Positions 8,377 to 15,861 of a stretch of 64,000 bases of DNA are shown one piece after another. Source of the DNA: Achromobacter sp. UMC46 (lineage in GTDB: Bacteria > Pseudomonadota > Gammaproteobacteria > Burkholderiales > Burkholderiaceae_B); the NCBI RefSeq assembly GCF_014170335.1, contig NZ_LZZS01000004.1, forward strand, positions 1 through 64,000. The letters run 5' to 3'. Positions within the stretch are counted from its first letter, which is position 1. Each line of letters opens with the position of its first letter. The notes under the pieces were generated by a model. The model saw nothing but the letters and a program-made list of their open reading frames with translations, did not search any database and had not been told where the DNA came from. Both the position numbers and the translations under genes were made by a program.

Positions 8377-9852
8377 CTAGTGCTGGCGGCGCAGTTCCGC
8401 GGGAGGCACCCGCAGTTGTCCGCGGTACTTGGACACGGTGCGCCGCGCCAGGAGGATGCCGCTGGAGGCCAGTTGCTGGGTCAGGGCCACGTCGGACAAG
8501 GGCATGGAGGGGTCTTCGGCGTCGACCATTTCCTTGATCAGCGCGCGCACGGCGGCGGCGGAACACGAGCCGCCCGATTCCGTTGCCAGTTCGCGCGAAA
8601 AGAAATGGCGGAATTCAAACACGCCACGCGGCGTCACCATGTACTTGCCGACCGTGGCGCGCGACACCGTGGACTCGTGCATGTCCAGATCGTCGGCGAC
8701 CTCGCGCAGCATCAAGGGGCGCAAGGCCACCTCGCCATATTCGAAGAACGTCTGCTGCCGCTTGACGATGGCCTCGGCGACGCGTTGGATGGTCGTGTAG
8801 CGTTGTTCCACATTGCGCACCAGCCAGCGCGCTTCCTGCAGCTCCTGCGCCATGGGGCTGCGGTCGTCCAGGCGGGCGCGGCGGAACAGGTCGGCGTAGG
8901 TGCGGTGCAGTCGCGCGTGCGGCATCGCGTTGCGGTTGGGCAGCACGCGCCAACGGGCATGCCACTTGTCCACGAACACATCGGGCACGACATAGACCGG
9001 GGCTTCCGCGCTGTAGCGGGCGCCGGGCTTGGGGTCCAGGCTGCGGATCAGCGCGCAGGCCTCGCGCAGCGCCTCGTCCGAGCAATCCAGCACGCGGCGC
9101 AGTCCGATGCAGTCGTTCTTGCCCAAGCGGTCCAGATGCTCGCGGACGATGCGAAGCGCCAGCTCCCGGGTGGATGGGGCGACCGTCCGCGCGGCCGCCA
9201 GTTGCAGCGTCAGGCATTCGGCCAGGTCGCGCGCACCCAGCCCGGGCGCGTCCAGCTGCTGCACCAGGCGTAATGCGGCCAGCCATTCGCCGTCATCGGG
9301 AGGCGGGCTGAATTCGGGCCGGTCCGCGCTGCAAAGGCTGCCCAGCGGCACGCGCAGATAGCCGTCGTCGTCCAGCGCGTCGATGACGAATTCGGCCAGC
9401 AGCCGGTCGCGCGGCTGAAGGTGGTAGTTGCCCAGGTCTTGCGACAGGCGTTCGCGCATCGACAGCGAGGCGCTGGCCCATTGCCCCAGATCCTTGCCGT
9501 CGCCGTTGCCGGACGACGGCATAGGGTAATCGCCGGAATAGGCGGGCGCGTCCGGGGGCGCCTCTTCCCCGTCGCCCGCCGCAGCAGGGGACTCGGCCGA
9601 CGATGCGGCCGGATTGTCGGCCGATGTTTCGGCGTTGTCGCCATGCGTGGCGGGCCTGGTGTCGCGCTCCCTGTCCGCAGGCTCGACTTCGGGTTCGTCG
9701 CCGTCTTCAAGAAAGGGATTGGTGGCCAGCGCATGCTCCACCGCGGTCGTGAACTCAAGCGCCGACATCTGCAGCAGCTTGACGGACTGTTGCAGGCGGG
9801 GCGCCAGTGTCATCTGCTGGCGCAGGCGCAATTCTTGCGTAGGGTGGCCCAA
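8377..9852 (-). CDS. rpoN2: RNA polymerase sigma-54 factor, second-type copy (RpoN2)
   Basis: A 491-residue sigma-54. Region I binds activator and the -12 element (LRQQMTLAPRLQQSVKLLQM). It is followed by a Glu/Asp-rich region II (about 50-120), the core-binding domain, the helix-turn-helix with DLDMHESTVSRAT, and the RpoN box ARRTVSKYR at residues 469-477 (family form ARRTVAKYR). The TTG at 9852 is chosen over an upstream ATG at 9972 because AAGGAG lies six bases before it, region I begins right after it, and a sigma-54 promoter (9906-9920) lies inside the would-be extension. None of the usual housekeeping rpoN neighbours (lptB, hpf, ptsN) is present. It sits beside two sigma-54 activators, so it is probably a specialised second copy; a search of the whole genome would confirm that. 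Confidence 0.95.
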   Translation of the reverse strand: MGHPTQELRLRQQMTLAPRLQQSVKLLQMSALEFTTAVEHALATNPFLEDGDEPEVEPADRERDTRPATHGDNAETSADNPAASSAESPAAAGDGEEAPPDAPAYSGDYPMPSSGNGDGKDLGQWASASLSMRERLSQDLGNYHLQPRDRLLAEFVIDALDDDGYLRVPLGSLCSADRPEFSPPPDDGEWLAALRLVQQLDAPGLGARDLAECLTLQLAAARTVAPSTRELALRIVREHLDRLGKNDCIGLRRVLDCSDEALREACALIRSLDPKPGARYSAEAPVYVVPDVFVDKWHARWRVLPNRNAMPHARLHRTYADLFRRARLDDRSPMAQELQEARWLVRNVEQRYTTIQRVAEAIVKRQQTFFEYGEVALRPLMLREVADDLDMHESTVSRATVGKYMVTPRGVFEFRHFFSRELATESGGSCSAAAVRALIKEMVDAEDPSMPLSDVALTQQLASSGILLARRTVSKYRGQLRVPPAELRRQH

Positions 9853-9905
9853 TCGAGTCTCCTTGCCAGGAAGCCGCCGGATGGCGGCGCATCCTTGATA
9901 CTCAA

Positions 9906-9920
9906 GCAAACTCTGTGCCA
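9906..9920 (-). promoter_or_regulatory. Sigma-54 promoter of rpoN2 (autoregulation)
   Basis: On the minus strand the sequence reads TGGCACA-GAGT-TTGC, one base away from the consensus TGGCACG-N4-TTGC, with exact GG-N10-GC spacing. The start would fall near 9894, giving a leader of about 42 bases before the TTG codon at 9852. The sigma factor would thus be expressed by sigma-54 polymerase. Confidence 0.8.
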
Positions 9921-9996
9921 GGCGGGCTTGCGGGCGGGTCTCGGGGATCGTCCGATCGCAGGCGTGGCGCAATTACAAGCCAGCGGTAAGAACTGC

Positions 9997-10998
9997 TCAG
10001 CGCTCGGCCAAGCCTTCCTTGTCGTACACGTCCAGCCGGTTGTAAAGCGTCTTCAGGCTTACGCCCAACGTGTCCGCGGCCAATCGCTTGTCGCCGTCAT
10101 GGTGCGCCAGCGTGGCCAGGATGAATTCGCGCTGCGCCCGGCCCAGTGGCATGCCCACCGGGAAGCTGAGGGCGCCGTCGCGCATTTCGGTGCGCTGGCG
10201 GGCCGGGACGCGGGCCAGCAGGTCGGTATCCAATTGCGTGTCCGACAGAATGAAGGCGCGCTGCACCACATTGCGTAGTTCGCGCACGTTGCCAGGCCAG
10301 TCGTGCTGCAGGATCGCGTCCAGCATCTGCTTGGAAAACACCTTCTGCGTACGATGCTGCGCGTTAAGGGTATCCAGGAACCGGTGCGCAAGGATCAGCG
10401 CATCGTCCCCGCGTTCGCGCAGCGGCGGCACGCGCAGCGGGATGACCAGTAAACGGTGCAGGAAGTCCTGGCGCAACCGGCCTTCGGCGACCGAGGCCGC
10501 GGGGTCGCGGTTGCTGGCGCAGATGATGCGCACGTTCGCTCGCAGCAGGTCGGATCCCCCGACGCGCTGGTACGTTCCGGCCTCCAGCACGCGCAGGAAA
10601 TGCACCTGCATGTCGGGCGGCATCTCGGTGACCTCGTCCAGGAACAGGGTGCCGCCGCTTGCGTATTCGAAGTAGCCGGCGTTCTGGGCCAACGCGCCCG
10701 TGAAACTGCCTTTTTCGTGGCCGAACAGTTCAGCGTGCGCCAATGTGCCACTGATGGCGCCGCAGTTCACGGCCACGAAGGGCTGGTTGCGCCGTTCGCT
10801 GGCGTCGTGGATTGCGCGCGCCACGATCTCCTTGCCGGCGCCGCTTTCTCCCACGATGAAGACGCTGGCGTCGGTCGACGCCGCCAGTTGCAACTGGGCG
10901 CCCAACTTTTGCATGACCGGCGACAGGCCGGTCACGTCCATCGGAAGAGCGGGGGACGCAACCGCATCCGCGCGCCCGGTGGTGGTGCGATTTGCCAT
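9997..10998 (-). CDS. Sigma-54-dependent activator without receiver domain
   Basis: A 333-residue bacterial enhancer-binding protein made only of an AAA+ domain and a Fis-type helix-turn-helix. Walker A is GESGAGKE, the sigma-54 contact loop is GSFTGA, Walker B is GGTLFLDEV, and the arginine-finger region is near LRQDFLHRL. The DNA-binding helix is LAADTLGVSLKTLYNRL. There are only about 22 residues before the AAA+ core, so no phosphorylation or ligand domain is present. Such proteins are either constitutive or controlled by a partner protein (PspF/HrpR-like). It lies directly upstream of rpoN2, same strand, with a 144-base gap, and is divergent from a full-length paralogue at 11203. Confidence 0.93.
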   Translation of the reverse strand: MANRTTTGRADAVASPALPMDVTGLSPVMQKLGAQLQLAASTDASVFIVGESGAGKEIVARAIHDASERRNQPFVAVNCGAISGTLAHAELFGHEKGSFTGALAQNAGYFEYASGGTLFLDEVTEMPPDMQVHFLRVLEAGTYQRVGGSDLLRANVRIICASNRDPAASVAEGRLRQDFLHRLLVIPLRVPPLRERGDDALILAHRFLDTLNAQHRTQKVFSKQMLDAILQHDWPGNVRELRNVVQRAFILSDTQLDTDLLARVPARQRTEMRDGALSFPVGMPLGRAQREFILATLAHHDGDKRLAADTLGVSLKTLYNRLDVYDKEGLAER

Positions 10999-11202
10999 GC
11001 TGATACCTCGGCCCGGGGGCTTTGCCGCGATAGTTCATCGTAGCGGCCGGGTACGCCAAGGAATGCGACCAGTTGCAAGTATTCGAAATCTTTAGTGGAC
11101 GGTATCGATTGTTTACGCCTGTCGCCGTCAGAGTGACTATTCTCGATCCCATGTCCATGCGCGGCGCGGAACCCCGGTCGCGCACTGTATTACGGAGAAG
11201 CT

Positions 11203-12582
11203 ATGCCTCATTTGCTGATCGTCGACGACGACGAGGCGATTCGGGAAACACTGGCCGAGATGGGCCGCGACAGCGGCTTCTCGGTGGCGTTGGCCGCCAG
11301 CGTCAAGGATGCCCTCATCCAGTTGGAAAGGCAGGCGCCGGACTTGGTATTGACCGACGTCCGGCTGCCAGGCGGCAACGGCATGGATATTTTCAAGAAT
11401 GTCGCGGCGGCCAGCGCCGAAGTCGTGGTGATGACGGGTCATGGCTCGGTCGACTACGCCGTCCAGGCCCTGCGCTTGGGCGCCACCGATTTTCTGGTCA
11501 AGCCGATCTGCATGGACCGCTTGAACGGCATCCTGACGCGGGTCGTGGCCAACGCGGGAGGAGACCTGCCCGGCATGCCGTTCGAGGAAGCGGGGCGATT
11601 CGGCAAACTGTATGGCGCGTCGGACTGCATGACCGAGCTTTACCGCCAGATCGGACGAGTCGCGCCTACCAGCGTCACGACCTTGCTGATCGGCGAAAGC
11701 GGCACCGGCAAAGAGCTGGCCGCCCACGCGATCCATGAACTGAGTGCGCGTCGCCAACGCCCGTTCATCGCCGTGAACTGCGGCGCGATTTCTCCAAATT
11801 TGATCGAAAGCGAAATGTTCGGCCATGAACGCGGCAGCTTCACGGGCGCCGACCGGCAGCACAAAGGCTATTTCGAACGCGCCGACGGCGGCACCTTGTT
11901 CCTGGACGAGGTCACCGAAATGCCGCTGGACCTTCAGGTCAAATTATTGCGGGTGCTGGAAACCGGACAGTTCATGCGGGTGGGCACCAACCGCGAGATC
12001 GGGTGCGATATCCGCATCGTGGCCGCCACCAACCGCAATCCGGAGCAGGCCGTGCAGGACGGCAAACTGCGCGAAGACCTGTACTACCGGCTTAGCGTGT
12101 TCCCGATAGAACTGCCGCCTCTGCGCGAGCGCGGCGACGATATCCTGTTCCTGGCCCAGCGGTTCCTGCAGGCGCAGAATCAGGAAACGGGCAAGAACAA
12201 GGTGTTTGCCCCGCAGGCGGCCGAGGCCTTGGCGCGATACGACTGGCCGGGCAATGTGCGCGAGTTGAAGAATTTCGTGCGCCGGGCGTTCATCATGGCC
12301 GACGGCGACGTTCTGGATGTGGACATGCTGGCGCCGCACGTGTCGCCAGGGGGTGACGCCAGCAACGGCCAGGTCAGCGTGCCCGTGGGCGAGACGCTGG
12401 CCGAGGCCGACCGGCGCCTGATTCTGGCCACGCTTGCGCGCTGCAACGGCGTCAAGAAGCAGACCGCTGCGATGCTGGGCATCAGCCCCAAGACGCTCTA
12501 CAACCGGCTCGAAGAATACGCGGCGGCCGGCTACGTCCTGCCGGGCGAAGACGGGTCCGGCGAGGCGCGCGGGGCCGGCTAG
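11203..12582 (+). CDS. NtrC-family response regulator (REC-AAA+-Fis)
   Basis: A 459-residue protein. The receiver (1-115) has acidic pocket D8-D10 and phospho-acceptor D52 (LVLTDVRLPG), conserved Thr in VMTGH and Lys in FLVKPI. The AAA+ domain (about 140-365) has Walker A GESGTGKE, GSFTGA loop and Walker B GGTLFLDEV. The C-terminal Fis helix-turn-helix is TAAMLGISPKTLYNRLEE. It is divergent from a receiverless paralogue with a nearly identical DNA-binding helix, so the two may share operators. ACGGAGAAG before the ATG is the ribosome-binding site. The cognate kinase is not adjacent; the hybrid kinase at 4783 is the nearest candidate. Confidence 0.94.
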   Translation: MPHLLIVDDDEAIRETLAEMGRDSGFSVALAASVKDALIQLERQAPDLVLTDVRLPGGNGMDIFKNVAAASAEVVVMTGHGSVDYAVQALRLGATDFLVKPICMDRLNGILTRVVANAGGDLPGMPFEEAGRFGKLYGASDCMTELYRQIGRVAPTSVTTLLIGESGTGKELAAHAIHELSARRQRPFIAVNCGAISPNLIESEMFGHERGSFTGADRQHKGYFERADGGTLFLDEVTEMPLDLQVKLLRVLETGQFMRVGTNREIGCDIRIVAATNRNPEQAVQDGKLREDLYYRLSVFPIELPPLRERGDDILFLAQRFLQAQNQETGKNKVFAPQAAEALARYDWPGNVRELKNFVRRAFIMADGDVLDVDMLAPHVSPGGDASNGQVSVPVGETLAEADRRLILATLARCNGVKKQTAAMLGISPKTLYNRLEEYAAAGYVLPGEDGSGEARGAG

Positions 12583-12613
12583 TCGCGCCGCCCTGCGGGG
12601 CGGCGCGACGTTT
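12582..12613 (+). terminator. Strong GC hairpin after the response regulator gene
   Basis: GTCGCGCCGCCC and GGGCGGCGCGAC form a 12-base perfect stem with loop TGCG, followed by GTTT. It begins at the stop codon and also lies just beyond the end of the converging gene at 12628. Confidence 0.8.
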
Positions 12614-12627
12614 CGCAGGGCGCCAGC

Positions 12628-12996
12628 TTACTTGCCGTGGCGCGTCTTCAGGTCGGCCATGCAGGCGTCCTTGGCGTTGCCCGACATGGCGTCGCATTTT
12701 TCCTTGCCCACTTTGTAGTCGGCATCGTTGCGCGTCTTGGCGGCGTCATGGTTGGCCTCGGCTTTTTCCTTGCCCGCCTTGGCGTCGGCTTTTGCCTTGT
12801 CGCGGGTGGCTTCGGCTTGCTGCTGGCAGACGTCCTTCTGGTTGCCCTTCATTCCGTCGCACGCTTTCTTGTCCATCTTGTACTGGTTGTCGATCTGGTC
12901 GCTGTTGCGTACGGGCGTGGTTTGCGCAGAGGCCTGGAACGCCAGGGCGGACAGGCACAGGGCGATCGCGGGGCAAACGGTTCTGGACAGATTCAT
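12628..12996 (-). CDS. Small periplasmic protein with repeated CDxMxGNxKDxC motifs
   Basis: A 122-residue secreted protein with signal peptide MNLSRTVCPAIALCLSALAF. The mature part holds two copies of a Cys-pair motif, ACDGMKGNQKDVC and KCDAMSGNAKDAC. They flank a Lys/Ala/Glu-rich helical stretch (about residues 62-100). The four cysteines probably form two disulfides, one per motif; I know of no assigned function. AAAGGAG precedes the ATG at 12996. Its promoter is one half of a back-to-back sigma-54 pair with the gene at 13126. Confidence 0.82.
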   Translation of the reverse strand: MNLSRTVCPAIALCLSALAFQASAQTTPVRNSDQIDNQYKMDKKACDGMKGNQKDVCQQQAEATRDKAKADAKAGKEKAEANHDAAKTRNDADYKVGKEKCDAMSGNAKDACMADLKTRHGK

Positions 12997-13050
12997 GGCT
13001 GACTCCTTTGGGTAAAGGCCCGGCATGAGGCGGGCCTGCGATCATGCCAA

Positions 13051-13065
13051 GCAAGCGGCGTTCCC
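13051..13065 (-). promoter_or_regulatory. Sigma-54 promoter (pair A, leftward)
   Basis: On the minus strand the sequence is GGGAACG-CCGC-TTGC, GG-N10-GC spacing. Transcription would start near 13040, about 44 bases before the ATG at 12996. It is the mirror image of the promoter at 13075, with 16 of 17 bases matching over CCGGGAACGCCGCTTGC. Confidence 0.78.
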
Positions 13066-13074
13066 GGCGTACCC

Positions 13075-13089
13075 GGGCACGCCGCTTGC
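13075..13089 (+). promoter_or_regulatory. Sigma-54 promoter (pair A, rightward)
   Basis: GGGCACG-CCGC-TTGC has exact GG-N10-GC spacing. The start would be near 13100, 26 bases before the ATG at 13126. Its -24 end is only nine bases from the -24 end of the leftward promoter. Confidence 0.8.
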
Positions 13090-13125
13090 GCGGTACCCGG
13101 CACCATCGGCAACACGGAGAGCAAG

Positions 13126-13344
13126 ATGAGGCAACCCGCTGAAGAGAAGGCCAAGCCCGAGGCGAACACGCCGAACGACGAGACGGACGCCGCGCACCGC
13201 AGCGGCCAGTTCGGGGCGGACAAGCCCGGTTTCGGCAAGCCGCCGCCGGCGGCGAACCGGCCCGCGGACAAAAAGCCCAACACCAAGGGCCCGGAGTATG
13301 AAGAAGGGGGGCAGTATCCCGGCAAGCGCCCTGGCGAACAGTAG
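13126..13344 (+). CDS. Small hydrophilic disordered protein (72 aa)
   Basis: This is a 72-residue protein rich in Lys, Pro, Glu, Asp and Gly (MRQPAEEKAKPEANTPNDET, then GKPPPAANRPADKKP) and ending YPGKRPGEQ. It has no signal peptide, no membrane segment and no recognised domain. Its composition resembles hydrophilin-type stress proteins. GGAGAGCAAG before the ATG gives a ribosome-binding site. It is read from its own sigma-54 promoter and converges on the DUF378 gene. Confidence 0.72.
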   Translation: MRQPAEEKAKPEANTPNDETDAAHRSGQFGADKPGFGKPPPAANRPADKKPNTKGPEYEEGGQYPGKRPGEQ

Positions 13345-13360
13345 GTCGGCGGGCGGACGC

Positions 13361-13630
13361 CTACTCGGCGCCGTCGCCCCACTTGAACAACAGCACGACG
13401 CAATGCAGCGCGGCCAGCCCGATCAGCCCCTGGACGGCTCGGGTGGCCGCCGCGTGGGGCAGGATTTTCGCGAACACGTCCAAATTGACGGCGGCGATCA
13501 AGCCGCAGTTCAGGCCTGCCGCCACCACGGCGATCAACGCCACCCAATCCAGCCACGACATTTCGCGGCCGCGCGGCCGCGCGTCTGCGGCGGCTTCGGC
13601 GAATTGCGGAGGCGCCGGCTCAGCCACCAT
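13361..13630 (-). CDS. DUF378 family membrane protein
   Basis: This is an 89-residue protein. After a polar N-terminal stretch it has the DUF378 core: MSWLDWVALIAVVAAGLNCG, then LIAAVNLDVFAKI and a second hydrophobic helix VQGLIGLAALHCVVLLFKW. Two inner-membrane helices are expected and the function is unknown. The start at 13630 overlaps the end of the upstream gene by 11 bases with GGAG in front, suggesting translational coupling. An internal ATG at 13561 would still give a complete DUF378 domain. Confidence 0.75.
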   Translation of the reverse strand: MVAEPAPPQFAEAAADARPRGREMSWLDWVALIAVVAAGLNCGLIAAVNLDVFAKILPHAAATRAVQGLIGLAALHCVVLLFKWGDGAE

Positions 13631-13889
13631 TTCGCTCCGGGTTAGGCGCCGACCGGGATACGCCGGCATCGTCCGCCCCGGTCACTCGGTCCGGCGCGAT
13701 ATCGCTGCCGTCGCCATCACGCGGGTCGGGGTCGACGCTTTCGCGTTCGCCGGTCGCTTGGGAATCGCTGTCGGTATGCGCCATGCCGGGCGGCAGGTCG
13801 CTGGCCGAATCGGAGGAGTCGCTGGGTCCCAGGTCCGGGCGGCCGGAATCATCGGGATCCAAGAAGTCGGGGGCAGGGGTACGGGGCAT
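13620..13889 (-). CDS. Small acidic disordered protein (89 aa)
   Basis: An 89-residue protein dominated by Asp, Ser, Pro and Gly (MPRTPAPDFLDPDDSGRPDL, later DPDPRDGDGSDIAPDR). It is highly acidic, without membrane segment or known domain. The ATG has GGAGA six bases upstream. It is the first gene of a two-gene unit with the DUF378 gene, read from the leftward sigma-54 promoter at 13934. Confidence 0.65.
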   Translation of the reverse strand: MPRTPAPDFLDPDDSGRPDLGPSDSSDSASDLPPGMAHTDSDSQATGERESVDPDPRDGDGSDIAPDRVTGADDAGVSRSAPNPERNGG

Positions 13890-13933
13890 GGCAATCTCCG
13901 GACAAGGGCTCGAAGGGGAACGCGGAGTTAACA

Positions 13934-13948
13934 GCAAGCGCCGTACCG
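13934..13948 (-). promoter_or_regulatory. Sigma-54 promoter (pair D, leftward)
   Basis: On the minus strand the sequence is CGGTACG-GCGC-TTGC with GG-N10-GC spacing. The start would be near 13922, giving a 33-base leader before the ATG at 13889. Confidence 0.65.
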
Positions 13949-13957
13949 TCGCGGGAC

Positions 13958-13972
13958 GGGCATGCGAGTTGC
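13958..13972 (+). promoter_or_regulatory. Sigma-54 promoter (pair D, rightward)
   Basis: GGGCATG-CGAG-TTGC has GG-N10-GC spacing. Transcription would start near 13984, before GGGAG and the ATG at 14008. It is nine bases from the leftward promoter. Confidence 0.68.
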
Positions 13973-14007
13973 TGCGCCCATGGGTAAGATCCAGCCGGGA
14001 GATTTCC

Positions 14008-14598
14008 ATGTCCTTGATTGTCGCCGCACGCTTCCAGACATTCGACCAGGCCACCGTGGCCGCGCAAAAGCTCTTTGCCGAGGGCTTCACGGAAGACGAC
14101 GTGCACACGTTCTATATCAATTCGGCGGGCGAACACGCGCGCTTTCCATTAGGCGGCGACCGCATCGCGGATCCGGACGCCAAGGGCGCCCACTTGGGCG
14201 CCGTTGCCGGCGCTTCGGCGCTTGGCCTGCTGTTCGCGCTATTGGGTGGCCTGATCGCGGCGCGGCTGGCGGCGCCGATCCTGATCGTCATCGCGGCGGC
14301 GGGCGTGGGCGCCTATCTGGGCGCCCTGGCCGGGGCGCTGTGGATCGTCGGCCGGGACAAGCGCCGGAAGCAAGCTTCGCCCCGCGCCCAGGAGATGCAC
14401 CCTGCCGTGCGCGCGGCAGGCGTGATGCTGGCGCTGCACGTGCCCGTGGGAAAGGAGGCGCTGGCCCGTCAGGTCCTACGCGAATCAGGCGGCCGCGACA
14501 TTGAGCGGGCGCGGGGCCGGTGGTTGAACGGAAAATGGGAAGACTTCGATCCCCTGAAGCCGCCCAAGCATGTAGAGGCGCCGACTTCCGTCGCCTGA
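14008..14598 (+). CDS. Membrane stress-type protein with glycine-zipper hairpin
   Basis: A 196-residue protein. The N-terminal 45 residues (SLIVAARFQTFDQATVAAQK, LFAEGFTEDDVHTFYI) form an alpha/beta domain like the general-stress YflT type. It is followed by two Gly/Ala-rich membrane helices (about 65-115, with LLFALLGGLIAARLAAPILI). A second short alpha/beta repeat comes next (about 135-165, VMLALHVPVGKEALARQVLR) and a conserved-looking tail LNGKWEDFDPL. GGGAG stands before the ATG. Function is unknown; the context and the sigma-54 promoter point to a stress role. Confidence 0.75.
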   Translation: MSLIVAARFQTFDQATVAAQKLFAEGFTEDDVHTFYINSAGEHARFPLGGDRIADPDAKGAHLGAVAGASALGLLFALLGGLIAARLAAPILIVIAAAGVGAYLGALAGALWIVGRDKRRKQASPRAQEMHPAVRAAGVMLALHVPVGKEALARQVLRESGGRDIERARGRWLNGKWEDFDPLKPPKHVEAPTSVA

Positions 14599-14602
14599 CG
14601 CG

Positions 14603-15496
14603 TCAATCGCCGGCGCTGCCCGTAATGGGCAACACGATGCCCGTGATGTAGCTGGCGCACGCGGGCGACGCCAGAAATACGTACGCCGGCGATATCTCTT
14701 CGGGTTGCGCGGGCCGACCCAGATCGGTGTGCTTGCCGAATTCCTTGATGGCCGTCGGGCTTTGGTCCGCGGGGTTAAGTGGCGTCCAGACGGGGCCCGG
14801 CGCCACGGCGTTCACGCGGATGCCTTGATCCGCCAGGTTCGCGGCCAGCGAGCGTGTAAAGGCGTGGATCGCGCCTTTGGTGGAGGAATAGTCCAGCAGC
14901 TTGGCGCTGCCCCGCAAGCCGGTGACGGACCCGGTATTGATGATGGAAGCGCCCGCCTTCAAATGCGGTAGCGCGGCGCGGGCCATGTAGAAGTAGGCGG
15001 TGATGTTGGTGCGCAGCGTCTTATCCCATTTGTCGTCGCTGATGTCGGTCAGCGCGTCGGTGTGCTGCTGGTAGGCCGCGTTGTTGACCAGGATGTCCAG
15101 TTTGCCGAAGGCCTCTACGGCCTGGGCGACGGCGTCGTTGCAGAACGCGGCGTCCCGCACGTCACCGGCGATCAGCAGACAGCGCCGTCCTTCGGCCTCG
15201 ACGGCGCGCAGTGTCGCCTGGGCATCCTCGTGCTCGTTAAGGTACACGACAGCGACGTTGGCGCCCTCGCGCGCAAACAGCACGCTGACCGCGCGTCCAA
15301 TGCCGGAATCTCCGCCCGTGACGATGGCCGCCATGTCCTGCAGTTTGGCGCTGCCCCGATAGCCTGGGGCCTGATACTGGGGTTTGAGTTCCATGTCGGC
15401 TTCGTTGCCGGGTTTCTCAAGATGCTGGTCCGGCATCGGCGGCGTGGGATGCGGACGGTCGCCGGTGGCGCTGCGGGCGTTGCGGACGTTGGCCAT
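14603..15496 (-). CDS. Short-chain dehydrogenase/reductase with extended N-terminus
   Basis: A 297-residue SDR of the YghA/YhdF type with a polar 50-residue leader before the Rossmann fold. The cofactor motif TGGDSGIG is at residues 60-67, NNAA is present, and the catalytic YSSTK is near 205-209 (LLDYSSTKGAIHAF). It would reduce or oxidise an aldehyde or alcohol with NAD(P)H; the substrate cannot be told. Family members are often part of general stress regulons. AAGGAG precedes the ATG at 15496. It is read from the leftward promoter of pair B, divergent from csbD. Confidence 0.92.
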   Translation of the reverse strand: MANVRNARSATGDRPHPTPPMPDQHLEKPGNEADMELKPQYQAPGYRGSAKLQDMAAIVTGGDSGIGRAVSVLFAREGANVAVVYLNEHEDAQATLRAVEAEGRRCLLIAGDVRDAAFCNDAVAQAVEAFGKLDILVNNAAYQQHTDALTDISDDKWDKTLRTNITAYFYMARAALPHLKAGASIINTGSVTGLRGSAKLLDYSSTKGAIHAFTRSLAANLADQGIRVNAVAPGPVWTPLNPADQSPTAIKEFGKHTDLGRPAQPEEISPAYVFLASPACASYITGIVLPITGSAGD

Positions 15497-15544
15497 GCGA
15501 TGCTCCTTGGGTCGGGCGCGGGAGGTGCGTCGCGGTCCTTCCAA

Positions 15545-15559
15545 GCAAACGCTGTTCCC
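15545..15559 (-). promoter_or_regulatory. Sigma-54 promoter (pair B, leftward)
   Basis: On the minus strand the sequence is GGGAACA-GCGT-TTGC, GG-N10-GC. The start would be near 15533, 37 bases before the SDR start codon at 15496. Confidence 0.75.
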
Positions 15560-15573
15560 GAAGATGCCGGTCC

Positions 15574-15588
15574 GGGCACGCGACTTGC
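15574..15588 (+). promoter_or_regulatory. Sigma-54 promoter (pair B, rightward)
   Basis: GGGCACG-CGAC-TTGC has GG-N10-GC spacing and consensus -12. It leads to csbD with a leader of about 58 bases. It lies 14 bases from the leftward partner. Confidence 0.8.
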
Positions 15589-15657
15589 GGAAGGGTGTCC
15601 GGCTGGCGCATTCGCTAGCGCCGCCAACCCAACCATGCGATGAAAAGGTAGAGAGCC

Positions 15658-15834
15658 ATGAACAAGGACCAGGTGAAGGGCAGAGTCAACGAGGCCGTCG
15701 GCAAGGCAAAGGAAGTCGCCGGCAAGGCGACCGGCAGCACGTCGACCGAACTGAAGGGCACGGCGCAGAAAGTGGCCGGCAAGACGCAGGCGGCCTACGG
15801 CGATGCGAAGGATAAGGTGCAGAAGCCGGGCTGA
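15658..15834 (+). CDS. csbD: CsbD family stress protein
   Basis: A 58-residue CsbD-like protein, MNKDQVKGRVNEAVGKAKEV followed by a second repeat-like helix GTAQKVAGKTQAAYGDAKD. CsbD proteins are small, abundant, charged helical proteins induced in general stress (SigB-controlled in Bacillus); their molecular action is unknown. The gene is preceded by GAGAG and by the sigma-54 promoter at 15574, an unusual sigma class for this family. It ends just before the converging DUF883 gene. Confidence 0.93.
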   Translation: MNKDQVKGRVNEAVGKAKEVAGKATGSTSTELKGTAQKVAGKTQAAYGDAKDKVQKPG

Positions 15835-15861
15835 CGCCCGGCAGAACCCAGGCTGGCGCGG

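Noticed and set aside
9853..9972. Longer N-terminus of rpoN2 from an ATG at 9972
   Set aside because: The extension has no sigma-54 homology, overlaps a near-perfect sigma-54 promoter and ignores the AAGGAG in front of the TTG at 9852.
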